Made by a program: the position numbers and the translations under genes. The notes under the pieces were generated by a model. That model was given only the letters and a program-made list of their open reading frames with translations. It had not been told where the DNA came from and did not search any database. A stretch of 64,000 bases of DNA from Colwellia sp. TT2012 (GTDB lineage: Bacteria; Pseudomonadota; Gammaproteobacteria; Enterobacterales; Alteromonadaceae), in contig NZ_LJYX01000006.1 in the NCBI RefSeq assembly GCF_001440345.1, positions 682,001-746,000 of the forward strand, read 5' to 3'. Positions 1 to 8,925 of this stretch are shown piece by piece (within the stretch, counting starts at the first letter, position 1; each line of letters starts with the position of its first letter).

Positions 1-1318
1 TCTTCAAATTGACACTGGTACGTCTTTCTTCATCCATAATACCCATTTTTATGGTGTTGCTTGGTAATGACAATGCCTTTTCTACCCGAGAGAATAAGGT
101 ATCGGCAAAAGCTACTTCTTCAGGGCCGTGCATTTTTGGCTTAACAATGTAAATTGAACCTTCACTACTGTTACGGTGTTCACCATTACCTTTTAAGTCA
201 TGCAAGGCAACTAAAGAGGTGATCATTGCATCGAGTATGCCTTCAGGTACTTCGTTACCTTCGCTATCGATAATGGCATTATTTGTCATCAAGTGACCGA
301 CATTACGGACGAACATTAAACTTCGCCCCTTCAGGGTAACGGTGTCGCCATTGAGTGTCTGTACGCTAAAATCAGGGTTCATGGTACGAGTGATGGTTTG
401 ACCATTTTTATTTACCGTGGCAGATAACTTACCTGTCATTAATCCCAACCAATTTCGATAAGCTAATACCTTATCCTCGGCATCTACCGCTGCGACTGAA
501 TCTTCAAAATCCATAATAGTGGTTAAAGCAGATTCAAGCATGATGTCACTTAACCCAGTAACATCTTGCTGACCACTATTACTTTCATCATTAAATAATA
601 AATTTAAATGTAAGCCATGGTGAGAAAACATTAACGATTGTGGTTTATTGATACTGCCAGTAAAACCAATAAAAGCTGAGGGTACCTTTAAGGCGGTTTG
701 TTGACCATTAGTCAAAGTTACCATCAATTGCTGCTCAGTTAAGTGGTAACTAATCGCTTGCTTATGGCTGCCAGAAACAAGTGGCAGGGCTTGATCTAAA
801 CTATCCTTGGCAAAGGCGATAACCTTTTTACCCCGTACTGGGTTATAGGCTTTACTTGGTTTGGCACCATTTTCATCACTGATGACATCGCTACCATAAA
901 GCGCATCATATAGACTTCCCCAGCGTGCATTTACCGCGTTTAAGGCAAAGCGAGCATTCATTATTGGTACCACAAGTTGCGGTCCTGCCATAAGCGCTAA
1001 TTCACTATCAACATTACAGGTGTTAATACTAAAGTCTGCTACTTGCGGGACAAGGTAATTAATTGTCATTAAAAACTGCTTGTAGTGAGCAAAATCAAAG
1101 GGCTTATTGTCTTGATGGTATTTATCTATGCTTGCTTGTAAGGCTTCACGTTTTAATAACAGTTGTTGGTTTTTGGGGCTAAGTTCATTAATTAGTTTGG
1201 AAAATTGCTGCCAAAAGTGCTTTGAACTAATGGCCGTGCCAGGTAATGCTTCATATTCAATAAAGTCAAAAAGACATTGGCTTACTGTTAAGTTTTCTAT
1301 GGTTACTGTTGCTGGCAT
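1..1318 (-). CDS. glcB: Malate synthase G, N-terminal ~439 residues (runs off the left edge)
   Basis: Condenses glyoxylate with acetyl-CoA to give malate, the second step of the glyoxylate shunt. Translation from the ATG at 1318 gives MPATVTIENLTVSQCLFDF, then family-typical blocks: MDFEDSVAAVDAEDK, GRSLMFVRNVGHLMT and a KMHGPEEVAFAD stretch close to the window edge. The length and motifs fit the long G isoform (about 720 residues) rather than the short A isoform. The C-terminal part, with the rest of the active site, lies outside the window. An AAGG-type ribosome site precedes the ATG. The isocitrate lyase gene lies 2.7 kb away on the opposite strand, and both have a matching palindrome upstream, so co-regulation is likely. 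Confidence 0.93.
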   Translation of the reverse strand, partial: MPATVTIENLTVSQCLFDFIEYEALPGTAISSKHFWQQFSKLINELSPKNQQLLLKREALQASIDKYHQDNKPFDFAHYKQFLMTINYLVPQVADFSINTCNVDSELALMAGPQLVVPIMNARFALNAVNARWGSLYDALYGSDVISDENGAKPSKAYNPVRGKKVIAFAKDSLDQALPLVSGSHKQAISYHLTEQQLMVTLTNGQQTALKVPSAFIGFTGSINKPQSLMFSHHGLHLNLLFNDESNSGQQDVTGLSDIMLESALTTIMDFEDSVAAVDAEDKVLAYRNWLGLMTGKLSATVNKNGQTITRTMNPDFSVQTLNGDTVTLKGRSLMFVRNVGHLMTNNAIIDSEGNEVPEGILDAMITSLVALHDLKGNGEHRNSSEGSIYIVKPKMHGPEEVAFADTLFSRVEKALSLPSNTIKMGIMDEERRTSVNLK

Positions 1319-1668
1319 TATAACTTGACCTTTTCTTCAAAAAAAATATATTAAAAGTGTTAAGAATGTTGGTGTGAAAGTTTCTATTATTAACGTCACT
1401 GCTAGCGCAATTACACTGAAATAGCGTTGTAAATAAATATTAATGATAATCCTATGGCTTATTATCACTGCTGGCAATAGTGCTTTAAGCTTATAAATTT
1501 ATACTAGGTAAGACTATTATGACTACGACTCCATCTAAGTAATTGTTAGTTAATGTTATTTTGTTGTTTTTATTATAGGTTAGGTCGGTAGCATGATATT
1601 ATTGTACTTTATGATAAAGACCATTCATATGGTGAATGATTCTTGCTGCTGAGTGCTGGTAAACCTTT
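1319..1668. other. Intergenic region upstream of malate synthase, holding a palindrome
   Basis: This 350-bp gap lies between the malate synthase start and the lrgB stop. It is AT-rich and must hold the malate synthase promoter. The only structured element I see is the palindrome at 1623-1640. No convincing ORF is present. Confidence 0.6.
1623..1640. promoter_or_regulatory. Palindromic candidate LysR operator, malate synthase side
   Basis: ATTCATATGGTGAATGAT contains the inverted repeat CATTCA-N5-TGAATG (counting one base to the left). It differs at only two or three central positions from 3851-3868, upstream of isocitrate lyase. Both sites are also preceded by ATAAAGACC. The size and symmetry suit a LysR-family regulator. 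It lies about 305 bp before the malate synthase start and just past the end of lrgB. That it controls glcB is inference. Confidence 0.5.
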
Positions 1669-2391
1669 TTAGTTAAATAGTTGCTGCAGTAAAGGCACTA
1701 ACCAAGGGCTGATCAGTGCGGTAAGTAAGGCGGATAAAATCAAAGCAACTGAGCTGTATGCGCCATGTTCAGCACTCACCCTAACTAACACCGCGGTACC
1801 AATAGCATGACTGGCACTACCTATGGCCAAACCCTGAGCTTTTGCGGAATTTACGCCAATAAAGCTAAGCCAAGCAGGCCCAAGTAAACCGCCAAATAGC
1901 CCGGCAAGCAAAATAGCAAAAGTGGTAATGGAGCTATCACCGGATAATTGCTCGGTTAACGTAATACCAATAGGTGTGGTTACTGATTTAAGTGATAATG
2001 CTATGGCTATTTCAGGCGCTTTAATAAAGATCATCGCCAGAATAAAGCTGACTGATATCACCACTATAATACCTAAGCTTAAGATAGACATAATCTCCCG
2101 CCAATGAAATTTTATCTGTCTGAGCTGTTGATAAAGTGGAAAACCTAGGGCAACAATCGCTGGTTCTAATAGAAGATTAAGAAAATAAGTCGCTTGGCTA
2201 TATTGCTGATAATTTATATCAACTAAAAGCAGTAGTGGTACTAATAAAATGATGGTAAACAACATAGGGTTTAACCAAATTGATTGCCATTTTTGTTGAA
2301 GTTTGACGGCCAATTGATAGGTGGTAACCGTAATTAAGGTGATGGCGATACTTGCCAAAATAGACGTGTTAATTAGCGCACTATCAAGCAT
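1669..2391 (-). CDS. lrgB: LrgB/CidB-family membrane protein
   Basis: A 240-residue integral membrane protein of the LrgB family, which works with LrgA. The family was first called antiholin-like. Members are now tied to small-acid transport, and the plant relative PLGG1 exchanges glycolate and glycerate. Conserved segments here include SVTTPIGI, GLFGGLLGPAWL and IGSASHAIGTA, with about seven hydrophobic segments. I chose the ATG at 2391 (MLDSALI), which overlaps the lrgA stop by eight bases and implies coupled translation. A longer frame to 2451 would run through lrgA coding sequence. Lying between the two glyoxylate-shunt genes, it may carry a C2 acid such as glycolate or acetate (inference). 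Confidence 0.85.
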   Translation of the reverse strand: MLDSALINTSILASIAITLITVTTYQLAVKLQQKWQSIWLNPMLFTIILLVPLLLLVDINYQQYSQATYFLNLLLEPAIVALGFPLYQQLRQIKFHWREIMSILSLGIIVVISVSFILAMIFIKAPEIAIALSLKSVTTPIGITLTEQLSGDSSITTFAILLAGLFGGLLGPAWLSFIGVNSAKAQGLAIGSASHAIGTAVLVRVSAEHGAYSSVALILSALLTALISPWLVPLLQQLFN

Positions 2392-2776
2392 TATTTTTAC
2401 CTGCGGATCTGCTGTCATCATCAGGTTCAGGCATAATAAGAAAGCGTTCACTTAGACAGCCTATGACCGTCAGTAAGAGAAAAGTCGAGCTAAATATAAT
2501 GGTAATCAAGGCGATGCCGTGTTGTTGTATTAATTGAAAATGATTAATAACACCAACGCCGGCAGGAACAAAACAAACCCCCATATTTCTAATAAGCCAC
2601 TGATTAGTAACGCTAACCTTTTTCGCACTAAACCAGTTTAGCTGTAAAAAAAAGGCATAAATAACCATACCGTATAAGCTTGCTGGTAGGCCAGACAATA
2701 AATAGTTAACAAGCTTTCCTAGCAGTAAACTAATACTGATGGCAAAAAGGGTATAAAGCGCATTTTTCATCGTCAA
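2384..2776 (-). CDS. lrgA: LrgA/CidA-family membrane protein
   Basis: A 130-residue small hydrophobic protein with about four membrane segments and the family pattern LPASLYGMVIYAFFL followed by GVCFVPAGVGV. It is the partner of the downstream LrgB. Its start abuts the stop of the LysR gene with no gap and its stop overlaps lrgB, so the three genes form one unit. A hydrophilic tail (EPDDDSRSAGKNN) ends the protein. The exact substrate or physiological role cannot be read from the sequence. Confidence 0.85.
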   Translation of the reverse strand: MTMKNALYTLFAISISLLLGKLVNYLLSGLPASLYGMVIYAFFLQLNWFSAKKVSVTNQWLIRNMGVCFVPAGVGVINHFQLIQQHGIALITIIFSSTFLLLTVIGCLSERFLIMPEPDDDSRSAGKNNA

Positions 2777-3724
2777 TTATTTATTATTCTCACAAGTTTG
2801 TGCTGCAGCAATGACTAATTTTCTAAACCAAATATGGCTGGCATCGTGATGTAATAAGGGACTCCAGATCATTTTTAATTCTATCTCTGGGATATCAAAG
2901 GGCGGTTTTAGAATAGTATAGTTACTGTCATTCTTGTGTAACATCGCCGCTTTGGTCGGTAAAGTAGCAATTAAATTATCTTCATAAGCAAATTGCATAG
3001 CAACATGGTAATTACGGGTAAAAACTTTAATGTCACGCTTCTTACCTAAGCGGGCTAGCGCTTCATCAACCCAACCAAGCTTTTGCACATCTTTAGGATC
3101 CATACCCACGCCAACACCAAAGCCAGTTTTTGAAACCCAGACGTGTTTTGCGCTAAGGTAAGCGTTTAAATTAAATTTATTGACTAATGGGTTGTCAGCG
3201 CTTAATAAACAGGAAAAAGAGTCACGCCAAATTGTTTTTTGATGGAAAGATTGTGGCAATTCATCAAAACGGTTAATCGCCATATCAATTTTACCTGCCT
3301 CTACATCATGAAAGGTAACATCACTTGGCGTCATAATATCTAAGGTGACATTAGGGGCTACTTCATTTAAAGATCTTAGTAGCGTAGAGAGCAATGTTGA
3401 AGCCGCATAATCACTGGCCATGATCCTAAAAACACGTTGACTGTTAAATTCGTTAAATTCTTCCTCGCCTTGCAAAGCTTCTTCTAAATCAAGCAATATC
3501 TTACGAATACTTGGGCCTAAAACGCGAGCCCGTTCTGTCGGGACCATGCCATTAGAAGTACGTACTAAAATGGGATCGTTAAATAAAGTTCTGAGCCGTT
3601 TTAAGCCATTACTCATCGCCGGTTGGGTAATATTAAGCTGGCTTGCTGCCCGAGTAACATTTTTTTCACGCAATAATACGTCTAAATAAATAAGTAGGTT
3701 TAAATCGATTTTAGAAATATTCAT
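2777..3724 (-). CDS. LysR-type transcriptional regulator
   Basis: A 315-residue LysR regulator. The N-terminal winged helix-turn-helix is clear: DLNLLIYLDVLLREKNVTRAA, then QPAMSNGLKRLRTLFNDPILVRT. The rest is a periplasmic-binding-protein-like effector domain of the NodD/LeuO-like subgroup (ending DASHIWFRKLV). It is divergent from isocitrate lyase across a 333-bp gap and heads the operon with lrgA and lrgB. The location and the paired palindromes at 1623 and 3851 suggest it controls the glyoxylate shunt genes and the LrgAB transporter. The inducer is unknown. Confidence 0.9.
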   Translation of the reverse strand: MNISKIDLNLLIYLDVLLREKNVTRAASQLNITQPAMSNGLKRLRTLFNDPILVRTSNGMVPTERARVLGPSIRKILLDLEEALQGEEEFNEFNSQRVFRIMASDYAASTLLSTLLRSLNEVAPNVTLDIMTPSDVTFHDVEAGKIDMAINRFDELPQSFHQKTIWRDSFSCLLSADNPLVNKFNLNAYLSAKHVWVSKTGFGVGVGMDPKDVQKLGWVDEALARLGKKRDIKVFTRNYHVAMQFAYEDNLIATLPTKAAMLHKNDSNYTILKPPFDIPEIELKMIWSPLLHHDASHIWFRKLVIAAAQTCENNK

Positions 3725-3850
3725 GTCGTTAATGGCTCTCTCGATTAATATAAGTCAGGTAGATATAAGCTAAATTCTGAGCTAATTCAATGTGTTTTTA
3801 CCAATAAAGTGATAAAAAGTGGTTGATAAGTGGCATAAAGACCAAGACTT

Positions 3851-3868
3851 ATTCATTTTGTGAATGAT
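3851..3868. promoter_or_regulatory. Palindromic candidate LysR operator, isocitrate lyase side
   Basis: ATTCATTTTGTGAATGAT forms ATTCA-N5-TGAAT and matches the element at 1623-1640. It sits about 127 bp upstream of the LysR start and 190 bp upstream of isocitrate lyase, in their shared divergent promoter region. An ATAAAGACCA block precedes it, as in the other copy. Binding by the adjacent LysR protein is inferred from position and symmetry. Confidence 0.5.
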
Positions 3869-4057
3869 GGTAATCATAAATATATATTTTAAAAATACCC
3901 TAAGCATGGGTTATTGTTTTTGTAGTCCGGTATGAAAGCTTATTATTTTAAATTCAGCTTAACGTTTGACCCTTTGATTTAAGGTCTCAATTTGCCAGTT
4001 AATCAGCCAATACTAATAACACCTATTTAATCTACAACAAGACTTTTGGAGAATGAT

Positions 4058-5641
4058 ATGTCTAACTATCAAAGTGCAATAGAAGCAGTTAAAGCCATTA
4101 AAGAGCAAGCAGGTAGCTCTTGGGCCGCCATTAACCCTGAGTCTGCTGCTCGCATGCGTACCCAGAACAGATTCAAAACGGGTCTAGACATCGCTAAATA
4201 TACGGCAGACATTATGCGCAGTGATATGGACGCTTATGATGCTGATAGTTCTAAGTACACTCAGTCTTTAGGTTGTTGGCACGGTTTTGTTGGTCAACAA
4301 AAAATGATTGCTATTAAGAAGCATTTTGATGGTAAAACAGACCGTCGTTATTTATACCTTTCTGGTTGGATGGTCGCGGCACTGCGTAGCGAATTTGGTC
4401 CTCTTCCAGATCAATCTATGCACGAAAAAACGTCTGTAGCATCATTGGTTGCCGAGCTTTACACCTTCTTACGTCAAGCCGATGCCCGTGAGTTAGGTGG
4501 TCTTTTCCGCGATCTAGACGCGGCAAGTGAAGGCGAAAAAGCTGCCATCCAAGATAAAATTGATAATCACGTTACTCACGTTGTGCCCATTATTGCCGAT
4601 ATCGATGCGGGTTTTGGTAACGCGGAAGCGACTTATCTAATGGCTAAACAAATGATTGAGGCTGGTGCTTGTGCTTTGCAAATCGAAAATCAAGTTGCTG
4701 ATGAAAAACAATGTGGTCACCAAGACGGTAAAGTAACGGTTCCCCACGCAGATTTTCACTCTAAGATCCGTGCATTACGTTATGCTTTCCTAGAGCTTGG
4801 TATCGACAATGGTATCATCGTTGCTCGTACTGATTCTGAAGGTGCGGGTCTGACTAAAGAAATTGCGGTGGTTAAAGAACCGGGCGATCAAGGTGATATA
4901 TATAACTCATTCCTAGACGTTGAAGAAATTGACGTAGCTGACATGGCAGAAGGTGATGTCTGCTTTAACCGTAACGGCAAGCTTGTGCGCCCTAAGCGTT
5001 TACCTTCTGGTTTATACCAATTTCGTCAAGGAACCGGTGAAGAGCGTTGCGTATTTGACAGCATCGAAGCAATTAAAGCGGGTGCTGACTTGCTTTGGAT
5101 TGAAACGGCCACACCAAATGTCGCTGATATTACGGCAATGATGAACGAAGTTCGTAAAGAAATTCCGAATGCTAAACTGGTTTACAATAACAGCCCATCA
5201 TTCAACTGGACACTAAACTTCCGTCAGCAAGCCTTTGACGCCATGGTTGCTGCGGGTGAAGATGTCTCAGCATACGTTCGTGCTGATTTAATGAATGTTG
5301 AATATGATCAGACTGAATTGTCGGCAACAGCTGATGATAAAATCCGTACTTTCCAAGCGGATACTTCACGTGAAGCGGGTATCTTCCATCACCTAATAAC
5401 TCTTCCTACTTATCACACCACGGCATTGTCTGTTGATAACTTAGCGAAGGAGTATTTTGGTGAAGCGGGTATGCTGGGTTATGTTAAAGGTGTACAACGT
5501 AAAGAAATTCGTCAAGGTATCGCCTGTGTTAAACACCAAAACATGTCAGGCTCTGATATGGGTGATGACCACAAAGAATACTTTGCTGGTGAGAATGCCC
5601 TTAAAGCTGGCGGCGCAAAAAACACGTCTAATCAGTTTTAA
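4058..5641 (+). CDS. aceA: Isocitrate lyase
   Basis: Cleaves isocitrate to glyoxylate and succinate, the entry step of the glyoxylate shunt, allowing growth on acetate and fatty acids. The 527-residue product is the long form seen in Pseudomonas and many marine gammaproteobacteria. The catalytic-loop signature is KQCGHQDGK (family KKCGH). Metal and substrate motifs include IADIDAGFGN, ARTDSEGAG and NNSPSFNW. I chose the ATG at 4058, preceded by GGAG at a good distance. A TTG at 4046 would swallow that ribosome site. A strong terminator follows at 5671. Confidence 0.97.
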   Translation: MSNYQSAIEAVKAIKEQAGSSWAAINPESAARMRTQNRFKTGLDIAKYTADIMRSDMDAYDADSSKYTQSLGCWHGFVGQQKMIAIKKHFDGKTDRRYLYLSGWMVAALRSEFGPLPDQSMHEKTSVASLVAELYTFLRQADARELGGLFRDLDAASEGEKAAIQDKIDNHVTHVVPIIADIDAGFGNAEATYLMAKQMIEAGACALQIENQVADEKQCGHQDGKVTVPHADFHSKIRALRYAFLELGIDNGIIVARTDSEGAGLTKEIAVVKEPGDQGDIYNSFLDVEEIDVADMAEGDVCFNRNGKLVRPKRLPSGLYQFRQGTGEERCVFDSIEAIKAGADLLWIETATPNVADITAMMNEVRKEIPNAKLVYNNSPSFNWTLNFRQQAFDAMVAAGEDVSAYVRADLMNVEYDQTELSATADDKIRTFQADTSREAGIFHHLITLPTYHTTALSVDNLAKEYFGEAGMLGYVKGVQRKEIRQGIACVKHQNMSGSDMGDDHKEYFAGENALKAGGAKNTSNQF

Positions 5642-5670
5642 TATTAATTAGCGAATTAATTATTGAATAA

Positions 5671-5698
5671 AAAAACCAGCCTTGAAGGCTGGTTTTTT
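5671..5698. terminator. Rho-independent terminator after aceA (probably bidirectional)
   Basis: A CCAGCCTT/AAGGCTGG stem with a tiny loop is flanked by an A run on the left and a T run on the right. It stands between the convergent aceA and DUF481 genes and could end transcripts from both strands. Confidence 0.9.
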
Positions 5699-5769
5699 AT
5701 TTTTTACTTATTATTTTTAATAATACAAAAGCAGCTAGCATTGTGGCATTGCTACTTATAGTTAATAAA

Positions 5770-6561
5770 TTAGAAGTTATAAACTAAGGTTACCGAGGTT
5801 TCAGTGTTAGTATTTTCAAAACCTTGTTCTACTTCAGTATCGTAATCAACACGAAAAGAAAACTTGAATTGTAAAGATTCCATTAGCTTGGTAGTCAATG
5901 AAGTCTCTGATTTATAAATACTATTTTTACCAGACTCCAATGCTTGTTTGGCAACAAAGTATTGTTTGAATTCAACAAAATCATTAATTTGTTTAGTGTA
6001 TAAAGCTTGGGCTTGCACAATTGCAGCAGTTTCGCTGTATTCTTCCATCGCCAGCTTAGTATCAGTCGCATCAGAAGCGCGAATAACGTCGTATTTTACA
6101 CCTGGGCCAATATCAGCGAAAAATGAACTAGTTTCAGTTTCCCACCAGTGACGACCCCAACCAAAAGAAGCTGAAGTTTGGTATTGAAAACTACTGAACT
6201 TATCTTGTTCATAATAAGCGCTGCCGTAAAGGTAGTTTTTACCGCCTTCTTCTAGCGAATAATTAGACTGACCAAGAATATCCCACTTGTTGTCAGTGCT
6301 TTGAAATTCATCTTCTGTTTCAAGTTTCTTAGCAAGGGCATTAAAAGCTAGTGAATTTAACCAACGTCCTGCTTCATGTTTAATGTTTAGGCCGGCTTTG
6401 ATATCACCACTTTTAGTGTTGCCCGTTTTAAACAACATGCCTAATTCGGCTGAGATAGTAAAAGAAGATTTTTCTTCAGCAACTTCTTCAGCCAGGGCAT
6501 ATTGGCCAGTAAAAGGTAATAACAGCAGAGCTGCAGCAGCTATTTTAGATTTCATGTTCAT
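5770..6561 (-). CDS. DUF481-family outer-membrane protein (YdiY-like)
   Basis: A 263-residue secreted protein with an N-terminal signal peptide (MNMKSKIAAAALLLLPFTG, cleaved near ALAEE). It is followed by alternating aromatic and polar strands typical of a DUF481 beta-barrel. It opens with a GNTKSGDIKAGLNIKHE block and ends in VTLVYNF, with the terminal aromatic residue expected of barrel proteins. The E. coli relative YdiY is described as acid- or salt-inducible. The exact function is unknown. It is a single gene with its own promoter region to the right. Confidence 0.8.
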   Translation of the reverse strand: MNMKSKIAAAALLLLPFTGQYALAEEVAEEKSSFTISAELGMLFKTGNTKSGDIKAGLNIKHEAGRWLNSLAFNALAKKLETEDEFQSTDNKWDILGQSNYSLEEGGKNYLYGSAYYEQDKFSSFQYQTSASFGWGRHWWETETSSFFADIGPGVKYDVIRASDATDTKLAMEEYSETAAIVQAQALYTKQINDFVEFKQYFVAKQALESGKNSIYKSETSLTTKLMESLQFKFSFRVDYDTEVEQGFENTNTETSVTLVYNF

Positions 6562-7182
6562 CCTTAAAAAATGATAATTGATCAGTTAAAATGTTGGAGG
6601 GATTAATTTTTCCGCGATCCTATCAAATTTTTAGAGGGCAGCCAACGTGTAAACTTATGTAAATGAAAAATTTTAATAAATTTCACCTTAATTGCCATAA
6701 CTCAGTTAATTAAATAATATATATCATCATGTTAATTTATTAACCGTATATCACTGATAAATATTGTACCGCCTAACTAGGCTCAAGACCGACACTAATC
6801 ACGACAAAATTTTTCATGTAATACAGCTAACAAAGCTACAATTTTTGGGCGTTTTTTAATAGCTTTTCTTGCTTAGTGTTCATCAGGATTCCGTGATTAT
6901 TAGGATCAGTAGTAGGTGTTTTAAACTCACAGTGGTAACCATGGGCTGAGCGCGTCGGCTATGCGGGTTCGAAAAACATGTTATCGACTCTGCAGTGTTC
7001 TATGGCCATGTTGATTATCGCCGGCTGTTGGTAAATATTGTCCAGCATTTAAAGCCGGCCAATGGCCAGCAGCAAGGTGCTATTCAATTTTTCGGCCTGC
7101 GCTAGGTAAGGTTGCTCGGGCCGCGGTGTTAAGGTGCAACGCTTGATAAAAAGATGAACATTCGCTGGCCTAGACAGCTTTG
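6562..7182. other. Intergenic region with a possible coding remnant
   Basis: The first ~240 bp are very AT-rich and probably hold the DUF481 promoter. From 6950 to 7105 the plus strand has an uninterrupted 51-codon frame without a start codon, containing HVIDSAVFYGHVDYRRLLV and ending at TAG 7103. The base composition there is more GC-rich than the surroundings. I do not recognise it. It may be a decayed gene fragment. Confidence 0.35.
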
Positions 7183-8445
7183 CTAAAGCCAGCTTGGTAT
7201 AATATCTTGTTGGATGATTTCTTCATAACTCGGGCGCTTTCTGACTATGGCAAATTCATTACCCTTAACCATCACTTCTGGCGCTAGCATACGGGTATTA
7301 TAATTTGATGACATAACTGCGCCATAGGCCCCACAGCTCATAATAGCAATTAAATCGCCGGCATTAGACTCATGCACTTGCCTCGCTTTGGCAAAGGTAT
7401 CGCCCGTTTCACAAACAGGACCAACGACATCATAGGTTTTTAGTGATTTTTTACCCTTATTGACGGCAAAAATTTGATGATAGGCATCATACATACTGGG
7501 TCTTATCAAGTCGTTCATACCCGCATCGAGTAGTAAAAATTGTCGTTCTTCACCATCTTTTACAAAAACGACACTGGCTACCAGAATCCCCGCATTGCCC
7601 AATAGCGAGCGACCCGGCTCGATAATTATTTTGCAATTAAGTTGGCCAAGTTGGGCGTTGACTATATCGGCATAGGCTTGCTTGCTGGGAATGACTTCAT
7701 CACGGTAGGTAATGCCTAAGCCACCACCAACATCAATCACGCTAATGTCATGACCATCGGATCGAAGTGCACTAACCAGTTCGGCAATACGTTGGTAAGC
7801 TTCGGCAAAAGGAGCCAAGCTGGTTAATTGCGAGCCAATGTGTACATCCACACCTTGAACTTTTATGCCGGGTAACGCTGCCGCTTTTTTATAGGCCAAT
7901 CGTGCCTTGGAAATGGGAATACCAAACTTATTCTCAGCCTTTCCGGTGGAAATTTTTTCATGCGTTTGCGCACAAACATCAGGGTTAATACGAAAAGCAA
8001 TCGCTGCTGTGGTATTAAGTGAGCTGGCAACTTTCGATATCAACGCTAGCTCAGGCTCAGACTCAACATTAAATTGTAAAATACCTAAGGATAACGCGTA
8101 GTGGATTTCATCTTGGGTTTTAGCCACCCCCGAATAAACAATTTTATTTGGGGGGATGCCAGCAGCAATGGCGCGACGAATTTCTCCCATTGAGACTACA
8201 TCGGCGCCTGAGCCCAATTTTGCTAAAGTGGCAAGTACCGCTTGGTTGCTATTCGCTTTTACCGCATAACAAATCAAAGCGTCTTGGTCGCTAAATGCCT
8301 GTTGATAATCTTGAAAACTTGCTTCAATGGCCGCGCTTGAATAGCAATAAAAAGGTGTTTGAACCTGCTTGGCAATATCACTAATAGCAATATTTTCAAC
8401 ATACATTTCATCATTTTTGTGTGGGAAGTAGCTAACTGGTGTCAT
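7183..8445 (-). CDS. lysA: Diaminopimelate decarboxylase
   Basis: Catalyses the PLP-dependent decarboxylation of meso-diaminopimelate to L-lysine, the last lysine biosynthesis step. The fold-type III barrel carries the PLP lysine in CYAVKANSN. The glycine-rich phosphate loop VIDVGGGLGI, EPGRSLLGNAG and the catalytic-cysteine motif GPVCETGD are all present. About 420 residues is normal for the family. I use the ATG at 8445 (MTPVSYF). A TTG 24 bases earlier is possible, and neither start has a strong ribosome site. The gene stands alone. Confidence 0.95.
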   Translation of the reverse strand: MTPVSYFPHKNDEMYVENIAISDIAKQVQTPFYCYSSAAIEASFQDYQQAFSDQDALICYAVKANSNQAVLATLAKLGSGADVVSMGEIRRAIAAGIPPNKIVYSGVAKTQDEIHYALSLGILQFNVESEPELALISKVASSLNTTAAIAFRINPDVCAQTHEKISTGKAENKFGIPISKARLAYKKAAALPGIKVQGVDVHIGSQLTSLAPFAEAYQRIAELVSALRSDGHDISVIDVGGGLGITYRDEVIPSKQAYADIVNAQLGQLNCKIIIEPGRSLLGNAGILVASVVFVKDGEERQFLLLDAGMNDLIRPSMYDAYHQIFAVNKGKKSLKTYDVVGPVCETGDTFAKARQVHESNAGDLIAIMSCGAYGAVMSSNYNTRMLAPEVMVKGNEFAIVRKRPSYEEIIQQDIIPSWL

Positions 8446-8925
8446 AGGGTAATCATGGGTCTTGAGCAAAGATAATGTAGCTCAATTTATGCTAACTGGT
8501 GGCACTATTCAAGGGCTAAGTGTAATAAGGTCTGGGTAAAAAGTTATAGCTCATAACTGGTATCGAATGGGCTAGGTGTTTACTTAACCTGAACTCTGGA
8601 TAATGTGTGCTTGATGGTTAAGTAAAAACAACAACTTACGATTATTAAGAATAAAATTTACAAAATCAGTCGCGATATATGTTATCAATGTTTCAATTTA
8701 TTCGATTATCAAGGCAAAACGTTTATGAATAACGGGTTATTTATCGACGTTTTAACGCTGATAATCAGATAAAGGGGAATATTGAGCAAGTGCTGCTTAT
8801 CCATAGTTCAGGTAACTTAACTTCTTTTGAGCGATTCAGCAGGGACTTAGAGGGGGAACGTGGTGGTAAATGTTATGGCTCTAGCCACTGTTTTACTTGT
8901 TAAAACAGTGGCTAGATCGGCATTT
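8446..8925. other. Intergenic region between lysA and the FMN reductase gene
   Basis: About 480 bp with no supported ORF. It should contain the lysA promoter at its left end. The only clear structure is the perfect inverted repeat at 8880-8916 next to the reductase stop. Confidence 0.5.
8880..8916. terminator. Perfect 16-bp inverted repeat downstream of the FMN reductase gene
   Basis: Arms 8880-8895 and 8901-8916 (TCTAGCCACTGTTTTA and its complement) enclose a 5-base loop, starting 10 bp after the reductase stop. The stem is strong, but no clean T tract follows on the minus strand, so it may protect a 3' end rather than be a classical terminator. Confidence 0.6.

Noticed and set aside
2392..2451. 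Longer lrgB start at 2451
   Set aside because: It would overlap lrgA by 68 bp. The ATG at 2391 gives the family N terminus and an 8-bp overlap.
4046..4057. TTG start for isocitrate lyase at 4046
   Set aside because: The TTG contains part of the GGAG ribosome site that serves the ATG at 4058.
6950..7105. Annotating the 51-codon frame as a gene
   Set aside because: It has no start codon, no ribosome site and no recognised family. Noted only as a possible remnant.
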